51,358 nt of DNA from Alphaproteobacteria bacterium (GCA_024280475.1 JAJRQA010000269.1:1-51358); one strand, 5' to 3'. Positions 36,731 to 46,039 are shown, counted from the stretch's first letter. Made by a program: numbers and translations. The notes: generated by a model not told the origin, from the sequence alone.

Positions 36731-38971
36731 ATGATGGGCCGAGATGAGCTCGTAGATCGCGTATCCAAATATAATCCAGAGACAAACAAGGCGCTGATTG
36801 CCCGTGCCTATGATTACGCACAAGATGTGCACGACCACCAAACACGAAAATCAGGTGAAAAATATTTCATTCACCCCAAGGCAGTCGCCGAAATCCTCAC
36901 AGAACTAAAGCTTGATGATGCAACCATCGCCACTGGTCTGCTGCATGATACCATTGAGGACACGAGAGCCACTCGTGAAGAAATCAACGAGCTATTTGGC
37001 GAGGAAATAGGCGCGCTGGTTGATGGGGTGACCAAGCTGGATCAGCTTGATCTGGTAACCAAGAAGGCCGAGCAGGCCGAAAATTTTCGCAAATTATTGA
37101 TCGCTATTTCGAGCGATGTGCGCGTGCTGCTTGTCAAACTGGCTGACCGGCTGCACAATATGCGCACCATGGAGCATATGCGCGATGACCGGCGTCGTCA
37201 CATCTCTCGCGAGACCATGGAAATTTATGCGCCGCTTGCCGGGCGTATGGGTATTCAGTGGTTACGAGACGAGCTCGAAGACCTGTCCTTTCGCTGGCTC
37301 TATCCAGAGGCCTACGAAACGATTTTGGCGCGTCTTCAAAAACTGCGATCCAGCTATACCGGGTTGATTATTGAAGTTGAGAAAGAGCTGCATCTCAAGC
37401 TAGAGGAATATGGCATTGATGCGCTGGTGACGAGCCGCGAGAAAAAGCCTTTTTCGATCTGGCGTAAAATGGAAAACCGCCAGATTGCCCTCGAACAACT
37501 TTGCGATATTTACGGGTTTCGGGTGATCACCAAATCGGTAGAGGATTGCTACCGGGTGCTTGGTGTTATCCATACGACCTGGCAGATCGTGCCAGGGCGG
37601 TTCAAGGATTATATCTCGGTTCCCAAATCCAACGATTATCAGTCTATTCATACCACCATTATCGGCCCCGAGCGCCAGCGTGTCGAATTGCAGATCCGCA
37701 CGGAAAAAATGCATGAAGTAGGGGAATTTGGCATCGCTGCCCACACGCTTTACAAAGAAAGCATTGGGGATGACAGTAATGGCAAAAACCCTCCCAAGCA
37801 TGATTTGTTGCAAGATAGCAGCGCCTATCAATGGCTCAGGCAACTGGTCGATATGTTGCGCGAGGGGGATAATCCCGAAGAGTTTCTCGAACATACCCGT
37901 TTGGAGCTGTTTCAAGATCAAGTCTTTACCTTTACCCCCAATGGTGGGCTGATCGTTTTGCCTCACGGAGCCACGCCGATTGATTTTGCCTATGCGGTTC
38001 ATACTGATATTGGCGATACGTGCATCAGTTGCAAAATCAATGGCCGTCCCATGCCGCTTGTCACCAATCTCAAAAATGGTGATGAGGTCGAGATCAATTG
38101 TGCGCCGGGACATACGCCGCCTGCCGCCTGGGAAAACATTGCGGTGACTGGCAAGGCCAAAGCGGCGATCCGGCGCTCGACGCGCGCAAGCATGCAAGAG
38201 CAATATGGTCGCCTGGGCCATGAAATGATTATTCAAGGCTTTGCTCTTGCAGAGCGTAAATTCACAAAAACTTTGCTGGAGGAAAAGCTCTTTCGCTTGC
38301 CGCAGGGATCGGTGGTCGAGGTATTTGCAGCTGTTGGTCGAGGCGAGCTGGCTGTAGATCTGGTGATTTCGGCGCTCTATCCCGATTATGTGGCAAAAGA
38401 TGTCGGCGATGTTAGCGTCATGAAAGCGGCTGGTCACGGAGAAGGGGGTTGGCTCGGCAAAACGATGGGGTTGAAATTCCTGTGGGCTGGCCAGACCGCC
38501 GAGGTGATTGGGCCTGGCAGTGGTATTCCTATTCGTGGCACGCCGGATGATATGCCCATTCGTTTTGCTCCCAAGGGCGGCGCGCTGCCCGGTGAGCGCA
38601 TCGTTGGCATCATGACACAAGGGGAAGGTATTATTATCTACCCGATCCATGCCAAGGCCTTGCAGAAATATGATGATCAACCAGAACGCTGGGTCGATGT
38701 GACCTGGGATATTCAAGCAGAAAGTCGCGAGCGATTTCCCGCCCTTATCTCGGTGACAACCTATAATATGCCAGGGAGTCTGGCGCGGATTGCACAGCTG
38801 ATTGGGGAGGCAGATGCCAATATTGATAAATTGCGCATGGTCAGGCGGGCCGCAGATTTTACCGAAATGATGATCGGGCTGGAAGTCTGGGACATCAAGC
38901 ATCTCAACCGCATTGTTGCAGGTATCAAGGCCATGAAAATTGTCAATCGTGTTTTCAGAATTCAAGGCTAG
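36731..38971 (+). CDS. rsh: Bifunctional (p)ppGpp synthetase/hydrolase
   Basis: A 746-residue RelA/SpoT homologue. It has an HD hydrolase domain (YFIHPKAVAEIL, then GLLHDTIEDT with catalytic HD...ED near 78-82), a synthetase domain (YGFRVITKSVEDCYRVLGVI, FKDYISVPKSNDYQSIHTTI), a TGS domain (near 400-460) and a C-terminal ACT domain (LISVTTYNMPGSLARIAQLI). Both catalytic centres look intact, so it likely makes and degrades the alarmone. It is the only RSH gene in the window. AAGGAG lies 12 bases before the ATG, and a second ATG follows at once. Confidence 0.96.
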   Translation: MMGRDELVDRVSKYNPETNKALIARAYDYAQDVHDHQTRKSGEKYFIHPKAVAEILTELKLDDATIATGLLHDTIEDTRATREEINELFGEEIGALVDGVTKLDQLDLVTKKAEQAENFRKLLIAISSDVRVLLVKLADRLHNMRTMEHMRDDRRRHISRETMEIYAPLAGRMGIQWLRDELEDLSFRWLYPEAYETILARLQKLRSSYTGLIIEVEKELHLKLEEYGIDALVTSREKKPFSIWRKMENRQIALEQLCDIYGFRVITKSVEDCYRVLGVIHTTWQIVPGRFKDYISVPKSNDYQSIHTTIIGPERQRVELQIRTEKMHEVGEFGIAAHTLYKESIGDDSNGKNPPKHDLLQDSSAYQWLRQLVDMLREGDNPEEFLEHTRLELFQDQVFTFTPNGGLIVLPHGATPIDFAYAVHTDIGDTCISCKINGRPMPLVTNLKNGDEVEINCAPGHTPPAAWENIAVTGKAKAAIRRSTRASMQEQYGRLGHEMIIQGFALAERKFTKTLLEEKLFRLPQGSVVEVFAAVGRGELAVDLVISALYPDYVAKDVGDVSVMKAAGHGEGGWLGKTMGLKFLWAGQTAEVIGPGSGIPIRGTPDDMPIRFAPKGGALPGERIVGIMTQGEGIIIYPIHAKALQKYDDQPERWVDVTWDIQAESRERFPALISVTTYNMPGSLARIAQLIGEADANIDKLRMVRRAADFTEMMIGLEVWDIKHLNRIVAGIKAMKIVNRVFRIQG

Positions 38972-39181
38972 GGTGTGTACGGTGGTTCTGGAATACTCTT
39001 TATTATTCCGCAAGGCTTGAGGTCGAGCGTTGCGCCCTTATATGAACGAGGGGTGAGGCTATTTGGCACGTGGTATCTGATGCCCCAGGATGCTTAAAAT
39101 GGTAAAAGGCACCTGAGGTGCAGATATGGCCGTGTTTGTATTCGTTTTCACAGTATCAAAACTTGCAAAAAGGTATTTTAG

Positions 39182-39757
39182 ATGCTGTTTGATCGGCGAA
39201 CTCCTCCCAAACTCAAAGAAAAACTACGGGTGGCGATCTGGCCGCGCCGCAACTGGAAGCGCTCGATCCGCTATGTGTTGACGCGCATGTCGCGCTTGCG
39301 CACGGCTCCCAGCGCCATCGCTCGAGGTGCGGCAGCTGGCGTATTGGTGTCTTTTACACCGTTTCTTGGCTTTCATTTCATTTTGGCAGGTTTGCTTGCC
39401 TGGACCATGCGCGGCAGCATCATCGCCTCCGCTCTTGGCACATTTTTTGGCAATCCCTTGACCTTCCCCTTTATCTGGATTGGTACCTATCAGCTTGGCA
39501 ATCGCCTGCTTGGCCTCGAAACGAAGCTACAGGGTGATGGCCTTGCCGGGCAGATCAAGGACATGACAACCAATATCACAAACTCTTCCTGGGATAGCTT
39601 GTGGCCAGCGATTGAAATGTTATGGCCCATTATGCTCAAACCTATGGCGGTTGGCGGGGTGATTATGGGGCTGGTCGCGGGACTTGTTTCCTACTATCTT
39701 GTCAAGAAACTGGTCGGTGCTTATCAGGTTCGCCATGAGGTTGGTCAGCCGGCTTGA
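39182..39757 (+). CDS. DUF2062 domain membrane protein
   Basis: A 191-residue protein. A basic N-terminal region (WPRRNWKRSIRYVLTRMSRL) is followed by the DUF2062 core, IARGAAAGVLVSFTPFLGFH, FILAGLLAWTMRGSI and ASALGTFFGNPLTFPFIW, with two or three membrane helices, and a last helix near 155-180. The function is unknown. It lies between rsh and pdxJ as in other Hyphomicrobiales. The 210 bp before it hold no recognisable gene. Confidence 0.9.
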   Translation: MLFDRRTPPKLKEKLRVAIWPRRNWKRSIRYVLTRMSRLRTAPSAIARGAAAGVLVSFTPFLGFHFILAGLLAWTMRGSIIASALGTFFGNPLTFPFIWIGTYQLGNRLLGLETKLQGDGLAGQIKDMTTNITNSSWDSLWPAIEMLWPIMLKPMAVGGVIMGLVAGLVSYYLVKKLVGAYQVRHEVGQPA

Positions 39758-39787
39758 TCGCAAAACGAAGCGGCAGGAGTGTTCGCT

Positions 39788-40573
39788 ATGAGTTTATCGC
39801 AAAAGAAGCCCTCACATCTACGGCTGGGCGTCAATATTGATCATGTTGCCACCATTAGAAATGCGCGCGGCGGTGGTCACCCTGACCCCCTGAAAGCAGC
39901 CATTATGGCAATCGAAGCGGGGGCCGATGGCATTACTGCTCATTTGCGTGAAGACCGCCGTCACATTAGCGATGAGGATATTGATAAACTACGCTCCCAG
40001 CTGCCTTCTCCGCTTAATCTGGAAATGGCCGCGACCGTTGAAATGCTCGGTATTGCTGTGCGCCATAAGCCCCATGCCTGCTGTCTGGTGCCTGAAAAGC
40101 GTCGCGAACTAACCACGGAAGGGGGGCTTGATGTGGTGGCCGGGCATAATCACCTGACCCCTTATGTCAAACAGCTTGTCGATGCCGGCATCCGCGTATC
40201 CATGTTTATTGATCCAGATTTTTCCCAGGCGGATGCCTCGCACTCGATGGGCGCTGATGTGGTGGAAATCCATACCGGTACTTATTGCGAAGCGGTTATT
40301 GCGGGTGATCGTCCTAAAATCAGCACCGAACTTGAACGGATCACCAAAATGGCGACCTATGCGAACGGCCTTGGGTTAGAGGTGCATGCGGGTCATGGCC
40401 TGACCTATGATTCGGTCGGGCCGATCGCTGAACTGCCCGAGATCGTTGAGTTGAATATCGGGCATTTTCTGGTTGGAGAAGCGATATTCGGTGGGCTTGA
40501 TAGCTCTATTCGCCGTATGCGTGCGCTGATGGACAAGGCGCGAGCTGAGAGTGTAGGGCAGAAAAGTGCCTGA
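39788..40573 (+). CDS. pdxJ: Pyridoxine 5'-phosphate synthase
   Basis: A 261-residue TIM-barrel enzyme joining 1-deoxy-D-xylulose 5-phosphate and 3-amino-2-oxopropyl phosphate to form pyridoxine phosphate. Signatures are LRLGVNIDHVATIRNARGG, GADGITAHLREDRRHI and EVHAGHGLTYDSV, with ELNIGHFLVGEAIFGG at the end. CAGGAG lies 8 bases before the ATG at 39788. A GTG at 39779 in the same frame is closer to that site and less likely. Confidence 0.96.
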   Translation: MSLSQKKPSHLRLGVNIDHVATIRNARGGGHPDPLKAAIMAIEAGADGITAHLREDRRHISDEDIDKLRSQLPSPLNLEMAATVEMLGIAVRHKPHACCLVPEKRRELTTEGGLDVVAGHNHLTPYVKQLVDAGIRVSMFIDPDFSQADASHSMGADVVEIHTGTYCEAVIAGDRPKISTELERITKMATYANGLGLEVHAGHGLTYDSVGPIAELPEIVELNIGHFLVGEAIFGGLDSSIRRMRALMDKARAESVGQKSA

Positions 40574-40589
40574 TCTGCAGGGCTTTTTT
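40568..40589 (+). terminator. Weak terminator at pdxJ end
   Basis: GCCTG and CAGGGC form a short stem overlapping the pdxJ stop, followed by six T bases. It may reduce read-through into acpS, which starts 51 bp later. The stem is short, hence modest confidence. Confidence 0.45.
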
Positions 40590-40624
40590 GTTATTTCGAT
40601 ATGTATAGGGAGCTTTGAGCGTTT

Positions 40625-41026
40625 ATGATCCTTGGCCTTGGCAATGACCTCATCGATATTCGGCGCATAGAAAAAGTCATCGATAAATATGGTGAGCGCT
40701 TTCTGGAGCGTATTTTTACGCCTATTGAACGAGAAAAGTCCGAGCGCCGGGCCGGGCGTGTGGCATCCTATGCGAAACGATTTGCTGCCAAGGAGGCTTG
40801 TTCCAAGGCCCTTGGCACCGGGTTGGCGCAAGGGGTCTATTGGCGCGATATGGGCGTTGTCAATTTGAGTTCTGGCAAGCCAACGATGAATTTGGCGGGA
40901 CGGGCACTTGAGCATCTGGAGGCGATGGTGCCTGTGGGCCATGAGCCCAGAATTGACCTCACCATCACCGATGATTTTCCGCTGGCCCAGGCCATCGTCA
41001 TTATATCGGCGGTTCCCAAGGCATAA
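40625..41026 (+). CDS. acpS: Holo-[acyl-carrier-protein] synthase
   Basis: A 133-residue 4'-phosphopantetheinyl transferase that activates acyl carrier protein. The signatures [19 protein letters not shown] (metal-binding Asp) and [15 protein letters not shown] (KEA motif) are intact. The length is normal. It lies between pdxJ and lepB, the usual order in Hyphomicrobiales. Confidence 0.95.
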   Translation: MILGLGNDLIDIRRIEKVIDKYGERFLERIFTPIEREKSERRAGRVASYAKRFAAKEACSKALGTGLAQGVYWRDMGVVNLSSGKPTMNLAGRALEHLEAMVPVGHEPRIDLTITDDFPLAQAIVIISAVPKA

Positions 41027-41042
41027 AGTTGGGGGCTGATCA

Positions 41043-41067
41043 GTGATGGCCATTTATTTGCCATCAC
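41043..41067 (+). terminator. Hairpin between acpS and lepB
   Basis: GTGATGGC and GCCATCAC form an exact 8-bp stem around CATTTATTT, 16 bp after acpS. No T tract follows. It could be a weak terminator or a 5' UTR structure for lepB. Confidence 0.4.
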
Positions 41068-41146
41068 CATATATAAAGGATATAGGGCAGGGAGATCACT
41101 TCTTGTTTTTTTGTGAGGTCTGGTCGGGCAGAAGGAATGTTATTTG

Positions 41147-41902
41147 ATGGATGCGGAAATGGAAACGATTGATAAAACGTCCCTTCTAGGCAGTATTGTT
41201 GATGTTGCTAAAATTGTAGCACTTGCGATCACAATTGCCCTGTTTATCAGGGTTTTTGCCTTTCAACCTTTCAACATTCCGTCCGGTTCCATGAAATCGA
41301 CCCTGCTGGTGGGGGATTATCTGTTTATTTCCAAATTCAGCTATGGCTATAGCCGCTATTCTTTTCCCTTCGATGTGAAATTATTCGAGGGGCGGCTTTT
41401 TGGATCCTCGCCTGAGCGCGGCGATGTCGCGGTCTTTCACTATAACAAGGTCGATTATATCAAGCGGGTTATCGGTTTGCCAGGAGATCGGGTGCAGATG
41501 CGCGACGGGCGTCTATATCTGAACGAAAAACCGTTGGACCGAAAGGCGGGCATGCCCTTTGAGATCACCAATTTCTATGGCCAAAAACGCTCCGTAAAGC
41601 GCTATATCGAAACCATGCCTGGCGGCAAAACCTATCAAACACTGGATATTACCGAGAACGGCTCGGGAGATAATACGCGCGTTTATACGGTGCCTCCTGG
41701 GCATTATTTTATGATGGGTGATAATCGCGATAATTCCAGTGATAGTCGATTTAGTTCTCCTATAGGTTTCGTGCCTGCAAAAAATCTGATAGGCAAAGCT
41801 CAATTCTTGTATTTTTCCCATGCTGATATGGCGCGCGCGAACAGCTATTTTGATCGATTTGATCTAGTGCGCTGGAACCGTCTGTTTACCTGGATCAGGT
41901 GA
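41147..41902 (+). CDS. lepB: Signal peptidase I, first paralogue
   Basis: A 251-residue type I signal peptidase with one N-terminal membrane anchor (about 16-38). The catalytic Ser48 is in FNIPSGSMKSTLLVGDYLF and the Lys106 base is in YIKRVIGLPGDRV. The C-terminal box reads GHYFMMGDNRDNSSDSRF. It cleaves signal peptides from exported proteins at the periplasmic face. The ATG at 41147 has GAAGGA 10 bases upstream. A TTG one codon earlier is the alternative. A second full copy follows 65 bp later. Confidence 0.94.
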   Translation: MDAEMETIDKTSLLGSIVDVAKIVALAITIALFIRVFAFQPFNIPSGSMKSTLLVGDYLFISKFSYGYSRYSFPFDVKLFEGRLFGSSPERGDVAVFHYNKVDYIKRVIGLPGDRVQMRDGRLYLNEKPLDRKAGMPFEITNFYGQKRSVKRYIETMPGGKTYQTLDITENGSGDNTRVYTVPPGHYFMMGDNRDNSSDSRFSSPIGFVPAKNLIGKAQFLYFSHADMARANSYFDRFDLVRWNRLFTWIR

Positions 41903-41967
41903 TCAGATGCATCGGTCATAGGCAATAATAATGATGTAAAAGGGCTTGGCTCTGGAAGGCAGACTAT

Positions 41968-42726
41968 ATGGCGATGAATGAAACTGCAGGCACCAAGAAA
42001 CCAACGAGCGAGTTGGGGGATACGGTGCGTATTGTCGTCCATGCCCTCATCCTCGCGCTGTTGATCCGCATTTTCTTGTTTCAGCCCTTCAATATCCCCT
42101 CTGGCTCCATGAAGGAAACCTTGCTGGTTGGGGACTATTTGTTCGTGTCAAAATTCAGCTATGGCTATTCTCGTCATTCCTTGCCCTTTAGTCCGCAGCT
42201 GTTTTCTGGGCGGATCTGGAGCAGTGATCCCAAGCGCGGTGATGTGGCCGTCTTCAAAAATCCCTATACGGGAGAAGATTATATCAAGCGCGTCATTGGC
42301 TTGCCTGGCGACGAAATTCAGATGATTGATGGTGTTTTGCATATTAACGGGGTTTTTGTACCAAAGAAAAGGGTCAAGGATTTTATCGGCCGCGACCGCC
42401 GTGGCATCAAGCGACCAATCCCCCGATTTCAAGAAACACTACCCAATGGGGTGAGCTATTTTGTGCTTGATGAGCTTCGCACTGGCCCGCTCGATACGAC
42501 ACCCGTTTATAAAGTTCCTGCAGGTCACTTTTTCATGATGGGTGATAATCGAGACAATTCAACTGATAGCCGCGTCAGCAATATGGTTGGGCCGGTGCCG
42601 CTGGTCAATTTTGTGGGTCGCGCGGACCGTTTGTTCTTTTCTGTCGATGAGGCGGGTAGCTGGTTGAAATTCTGGAAATGGCCCTCCGACATCCGCTGGT
42701 CGCGCATTTTTTCTGCGGTCCGGTAA
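41968..42726 (+). CDS. lepB: Signal peptidase I, second paralogue
   Basis: A 252-residue paralogue with Ser47 (PSGSMKETLLVGDYLF) and Lys107 (YIKRVIGLPGDEI), plus GHFFMMGDNRDNSTDSR. It shares a highly similar core with the first copy but differs in the beta insertion (110-160), the N-terminus and the C-terminal end. Both catalytic dyads are intact, so both are probably active. The tandem arrangement shows an old duplication that may have split substrate preference (inference). rnc follows. Confidence 0.94.
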   Translation: MAMNETAGTKKPTSELGDTVRIVVHALILALLIRIFLFQPFNIPSGSMKETLLVGDYLFVSKFSYGYSRHSLPFSPQLFSGRIWSSDPKRGDVAVFKNPYTGEDYIKRVIGLPGDEIQMIDGVLHINGVFVPKKRVKDFIGRDRRGIKRPIPRFQETLPNGVSYFVLDELRTGPLDTTPVYKVPAGHFFMMGDNRDNSTDSRVSNMVGPVPLVNFVGRADRLFFSVDEAGSWLKFWKWPSDIRWSRIFSAVR

Positions 42727-42806
42727 TGAAGGGTGTTATCTCGTCTAAGTATCTGATATGAGTATGGAAACAAGATTATTGATTGAAAACAACTTTGGAC
42801 GCTCGC

Positions 42807-43505
42807 ATGGGACTGACACAACTCCAGGAAAAGATCGGCTATACGTTTAAAGATCGAACTTTGCTTGAAAAAGCCGTTATCCATGCTAGCGCTCGCGAGA
42901 AAAAGCGTCAGTCCGAAGATAATGAGCGGTTGGAATTTCTCGGTGACCGGGTGCTCGGTCTCAGCATTGCAGAATTGCTCTATGCGGAATTCCCGATGGC
43001 GCCAGAAGGGGAGCTGGCACGCCGTTTTAATCGCTTAGTCCGCAAAGAAACCTGCGCCCTGGTTTCAAAGAATATGGATCTTGGCAATCATCTTATATTG
43101 AGCCAATCAGAAAAAACAGCTGGCGGCACTCGCAATATCAATATTCTGGGCGATGCCTGTGAAGCGGTACTTGGTGCCGTTTTTATAGATGGGGGGTTTA
43201 TCCCTGCCAGAGAATTGATATTGCGTTTTTGGCGTCCGCTGTTATTAAACGCCGATGAAATACCTGTTGATCCCAAAACTGCTTTGCAGGAATGGGCGCA
43301 GGGAAACCATTTAAAGCTGCCACGTTATGTGGAGGTCTCGCGCTCTGGTCCAGATCATGAGCCGGAGTTTGTCATGCAGGTGGTTGTCGAACGGATTGCC
43401 CCGCAAACCGGACAGGGCAATTCCAAGCGTCTGGCAGAACGAGAAGCGGCGGCTGCATTACTGATCCGTGAGGGCGTATGGAAAGAGAACCAGGTCTATG
43501 ACTAA
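42807..43505 (+). CDS. rnc: Ribonuclease III
   Basis: A 232-residue double-strand RNA endonuclease. The catalytic signature is NERLEFLGDRVLGLSIAELL, with the second acidic site in ILGDACEAVLGAVFIDGG. A C-terminal dsRNA-binding domain (about 155-225) ends SKRLAEREAAAALLIREGVW. The start is uncertain. ATG at 42807 begins MGLTQLQEKIGYTF with a weak GGA upstream, while a TTG at 42783 in the same frame would add 8 residues. The end overlaps era by 8 bp. Confidence 0.95.
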   Translation: MGLTQLQEKIGYTFKDRTLLEKAVIHASAREKKRQSEDNERLEFLGDRVLGLSIAELLYAEFPMAPEGELARRFNRLVRKETCALVSKNMDLGNHLILSQSEKTAGGTRNINILGDACEAVLGAVFIDGGFIPARELILRFWRPLLLNADEIPVDPKTALQEWAQGNHLKLPRYVEVSRSGPDHEPEFVMQVVVERIAPQTGQGNSKRLAEREAAAALLIREGVWKENQVYD

Positions 43506-44409
43506 TAAATCCGAGCAACGCAGCTGCGGCTTTGCCACCTTGATCGGCGCACCCAATGCCGGCAAATCCACCCTTACCAATCATCTCGTTGGCACCAAGG
43601 TGTCGATCGTCACTCACAAGGTGCAAACCACAAGAGCGCGTTTGCGCGGTATCTTGATGGAGGGCAATGTGCAGGTTGTGCTGGTGGATACGCCCGGCAT
43701 ATTTACACCGCGCCGCCGTTTGGATCGCGCTATGGTGGACGCTGCCTGGTCGGGAGCGCGGGAAGGTGATGTCATCTTGTGTATGGTGGATGTGGAGCGA
43801 GGTCTCAGCGCTGATGTTGAACGCATTTTGAAGGGTCTAAACGATCTTTCTGGATTAAAAGCGCTGGTGCTCAACAAGATCGATAAAACTGGCAATGACA
43901 CGCTGCTGGCGCTCACCAAGCAGATTTCCGAGCTGGTATCGTTCGATGAGACCTTTATGATTTCCGCCCTGCGCGGTCATGGGGTCCCAGATCTTAAAGA
44001 CTGGCTGGTTGAAAAAATGCCAGCGGGACCGTGGCATTTTCCAGAGGATCAACTGGTGGATGCGCCCATGATGTTGACTGCCGCCGAGATCACCCGTGAA
44101 AAAATCTATTTGCGTCTGCATCAAGAATTACCCTATGCCTCGACTGTTGAAACCACAGAATGGAAAAACCTTGATAATGGTTCGGTGCGTATCGAGCAGA
44201 CTATTTTTGTGGAACGCGATAGTCAAAAAATGATCGTGTTGGGTAAGGGGGGGCGCTCGATCAAGGCGATCTCTCAGGAAAGCCGCCGCGAACTGGCGGA
44301 AATCCTCGAAATGCCGGTGCATCTGTTCTTGTTCGTCAAGGTACGTGAGAACTGGGGCGATGATCCAGAGCGCTATCGCGGCATCGGTCTTGATTTCCCG
44401 AAGGAATAA
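43498..44409 (+). CDS. era: GTPase Era
   Basis: A 303-residue essential GTPase for 30S ribosome maturation. G1 reads GAPNAGKSTL, G3 VDTPGIF, G4 LNKIDKT, and the C-terminal KH domain carries VLGKGGRSIKAISQESRREL. The ATG at 43498 lies within the end of rnc, indicating coupling. The frame is open upstream to 43468, but the family start matches 43498. It sits in the conserved lepB-rnc-era-recO block. Confidence 0.96.
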   Translation: MTNKSEQRSCGFATLIGAPNAGKSTLTNHLVGTKVSIVTHKVQTTRARLRGILMEGNVQVVLVDTPGIFTPRRRLDRAMVDAAWSGAREGDVILCMVDVERGLSADVERILKGLNDLSGLKALVLNKIDKTGNDTLLALTKQISELVSFDETFMISALRGHGVPDLKDWLVEKMPAGPWHFPEDQLVDAPMMLTAAEITREKIYLRLHQELPYASTVETTEWKNLDNGSVRIEQTIFVERDSQKMIVLGKGGRSIKAISQESRRELAEILEMPVHLFLFVKVRENWGDDPERYRGIGLDFPKE

Positions 44410-44460
44410 TTGTCGACGAATACAAATGTCCTCGCCGGACAGGCAGCTTTGCAGCTTGCA

Positions 44461-44520
44461 CTGGGGACTAGTCCCCAGACCCCATGTCTCAAAAAGGGAT
44501 GCAAGGGACTGGTCCTTTGC
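44461..44520. repeat. Two palindromes between era and recO
   Basis: CTGGGGACTAGTCCCCAG at 44461-44478 is a perfect 18-bp palindrome. GCAAGGGACTGGTCCTTTGC at 44501-44520 is a near-perfect one, and the two share the GGGACT(A/G)GTCC core. They look like a degraded pair of related repeat units. No T tract follows, so they are not clear terminators. The 174-bp gap has no gene. Confidence 0.6.
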
Positions 44521-44583
44521 CGCCCGCTGCGCAAGCGTTCTGTCTGAAAGGACATTTTCTTTAGCTGGGCAAAGGATACAGCC

Positions 44584-45297
44584 ATGCAATGGAGTGATAG
44601 CGGCATCATCATTTCTACGCGACGTCATGGCGAAACGAGCGTGATTGTCGATTTGTTGACGCGCGATCACGGGCGCCATAGCGGTATGGTGCGCGGAGGG
44701 CGCTCAAAACGACATCGTCCGGTTTTGCAATTGGGTAATCTTGTTGGGGCGGATTGGAAAGCGCGATTGCCGGAGCATCTTGGCATGTATATTTTTGAAC
44801 CAGAAAAATTGCGCAGCGCTCTTGTCATGGATGACGCTGCAAAACTGCTCGCTTTGCAATCGGTTTGCGTGCTTGCCGGGCAGGTCGCCGAGCGTGAACC
44901 TCATCCTGGTCTGTTTGACGCAACCGAAATTTTGATCACAGCTTTGGCGGGGGAAGAGTTTTGGCAACCGATGCTTGTCATGTGGGAACTGGGGCTGCTG
45001 GGAGAGCTTGGTTTTGGTCTCGATTTGACGAGTTGCGCTGCAACTGGCTCGGCCGATGAGTTGATTTATGTATCGCCGCGCTCACTAAAAGCTGTTTCAC
45101 GTCAGGCAGGGGAGCCTTATCATGATCGGTTACTGCCGTTGCCTTCTTTTCTTATCAACAGCAACCAGTCAGAAATCAGCCACACTGATATTAAATCTGG
45201 TTTGAAATTGACGGGATATTTTTTGCATAAATATTATATTGAAATGAAAGAGCAAGATCTTCCCGAGATACGCCAAAGACTATATACATACATTTGA
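44584..45297 (+). CDS. recO: DNA repair protein RecO
   Basis: A 237-residue protein of the RecFOR pathway that loads RecA on SSB-covered DNA. An N-terminal OB fold (MQWSDSGIIISTRRHGETSV, GMVRGGRSKRHRPVLQLGN) is followed by a helical domain with YVSPRSLKAVSRQAGEPYHD. It lacks an obvious C4 zinc finger, as is common in alphaproteobacteria. AAAGGA lies about 7 bases before the ATG. In many relatives parC follows; here a non-coding stretch does. Confidence 0.93.
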   Translation: MQWSDSGIIISTRRHGETSVIVDLLTRDHGRHSGMVRGGRSKRHRPVLQLGNLVGADWKARLPEHLGMYIFEPEKLRSALVMDDAAKLLALQSVCVLAGQVAEREPHPGLFDATEILITALAGEEFWQPMLVMWELGLLGELGFGLDLTSCAATGSADELIYVSPRSLKAVSRQAGEPYHDRLLPLPSFLINSNQSEISHTDIKSGLKLTGYFLHKYYIEMKEQDLPEIRQRLYTYI

Positions 45298-45647
45298 ATA
45301 TTATGGATCAAACTAAAAACTTGATTACACACAATAAATTGTAAAAAAATTTAAATGTTATTTTGTTGATAGCATTTATTTGCATTTACTGTTCGTTAAC
45401 CATATAGTAGCAGGCAGACCGAACATGAGAGGTCAACCTGATCCTTTGAGGGTTAGGGCATCGCGGGGACCTGAAAATAGACACAAATGAAAGTCATTAG
45501 ATTGGTAGTTGAATTCCATTGATTCGTCGGGTTTTAGGGCTCGCGGGGTGTGTGGAATTTCACTGTCGGTTCGCACTTGTCATATTGTCCGTTTTCAAGT
45601 GACCGAAATTAAAACAATATATCTTTTTTAGAGAGGGAGATGTCTAC
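45298..45647. other. Intergenic region with a direct repeat
   Basis: A 350-bp gap after recO. The first 100 bp are very AT-rich. Two imperfect direct copies, GGTTAGGGCATCGCGGGG (45451-45468) and GTTTTAGGGCTCGCGGGG (45531-45548), lie 80 bp apart upstream of the next gene. They might be regulatory sites. No gene was seen. Confidence 0.4.
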
Positions 45648-46004
45648 ATGAAGAAAATTATCGCCGCTACTGTTGGTGTTATCGCACTTGGTTTTGCAAG
45701 TTCTGCAATGGCCGCTACAATGGTTGGTACGTGGACTTGGAACGGCTATGAGATCACATGTGCTGAAGGCGGCGCTCATGGTCTTAGCTGTAAAGTCGAT
45801 TCAGGTCCAAGCAATGTTGGCATGGAAATGGTTGAATCCCCAATGACCATGAAAGATGGCGCCCATGTTGGTCGCATCAAGCATCCTGCAGACGGCAAAA
45901 CATACAATGCAATGATGAAGTTCGACGGTGATGACAAAGTTGTCATGACTGGTGCAACTGACGATGGTGCCAAAGCTTCTGGTACTTTCATGCGCAAGAA
46001 ATAA
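45648..46004 (+). CDS. Small exported protein, unknown function
   Basis: A 118-residue protein with a clear signal peptide, MKKIIAATVGVIALGFASSA then MAA. The mature part is about 95 residues (MVGTWTWNGYEITCAEGGAH, LSCKVDSGPSNVG, MKDGAHVGRIKHPADGKTYN). It is Met-rich with two Cys that may form a disulfide. The layout resembles short DUF2147-like periplasmic proteins, but I cannot assign a family with certainty. GGGAG precedes the ATG and a strong terminator follows, so it is a single-gene transcript. Confidence 0.8.
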   Translation: MKKIIAATVGVIALGFASSAMAATMVGTWTWNGYEITCAEGGAHGLSCKVDSGPSNVGMEMVESPMTMKDGAHVGRIKHPADGKTYNAMMKFDGDDKVVMTGATDDGAKASGTFMRKK

Positions 46005-46039
46005 GTGAATTTTCGCATTTGATGCGAAGCTCTAAATTG

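Noticed and set aside
37400-39013. A 537-codon open frame antisense to rsh
   Set aside because: It lies opposite a fully supported rsh gene, has no ribosome binding site and resembles no family. Codon bias of rsh explains the absence of stops.
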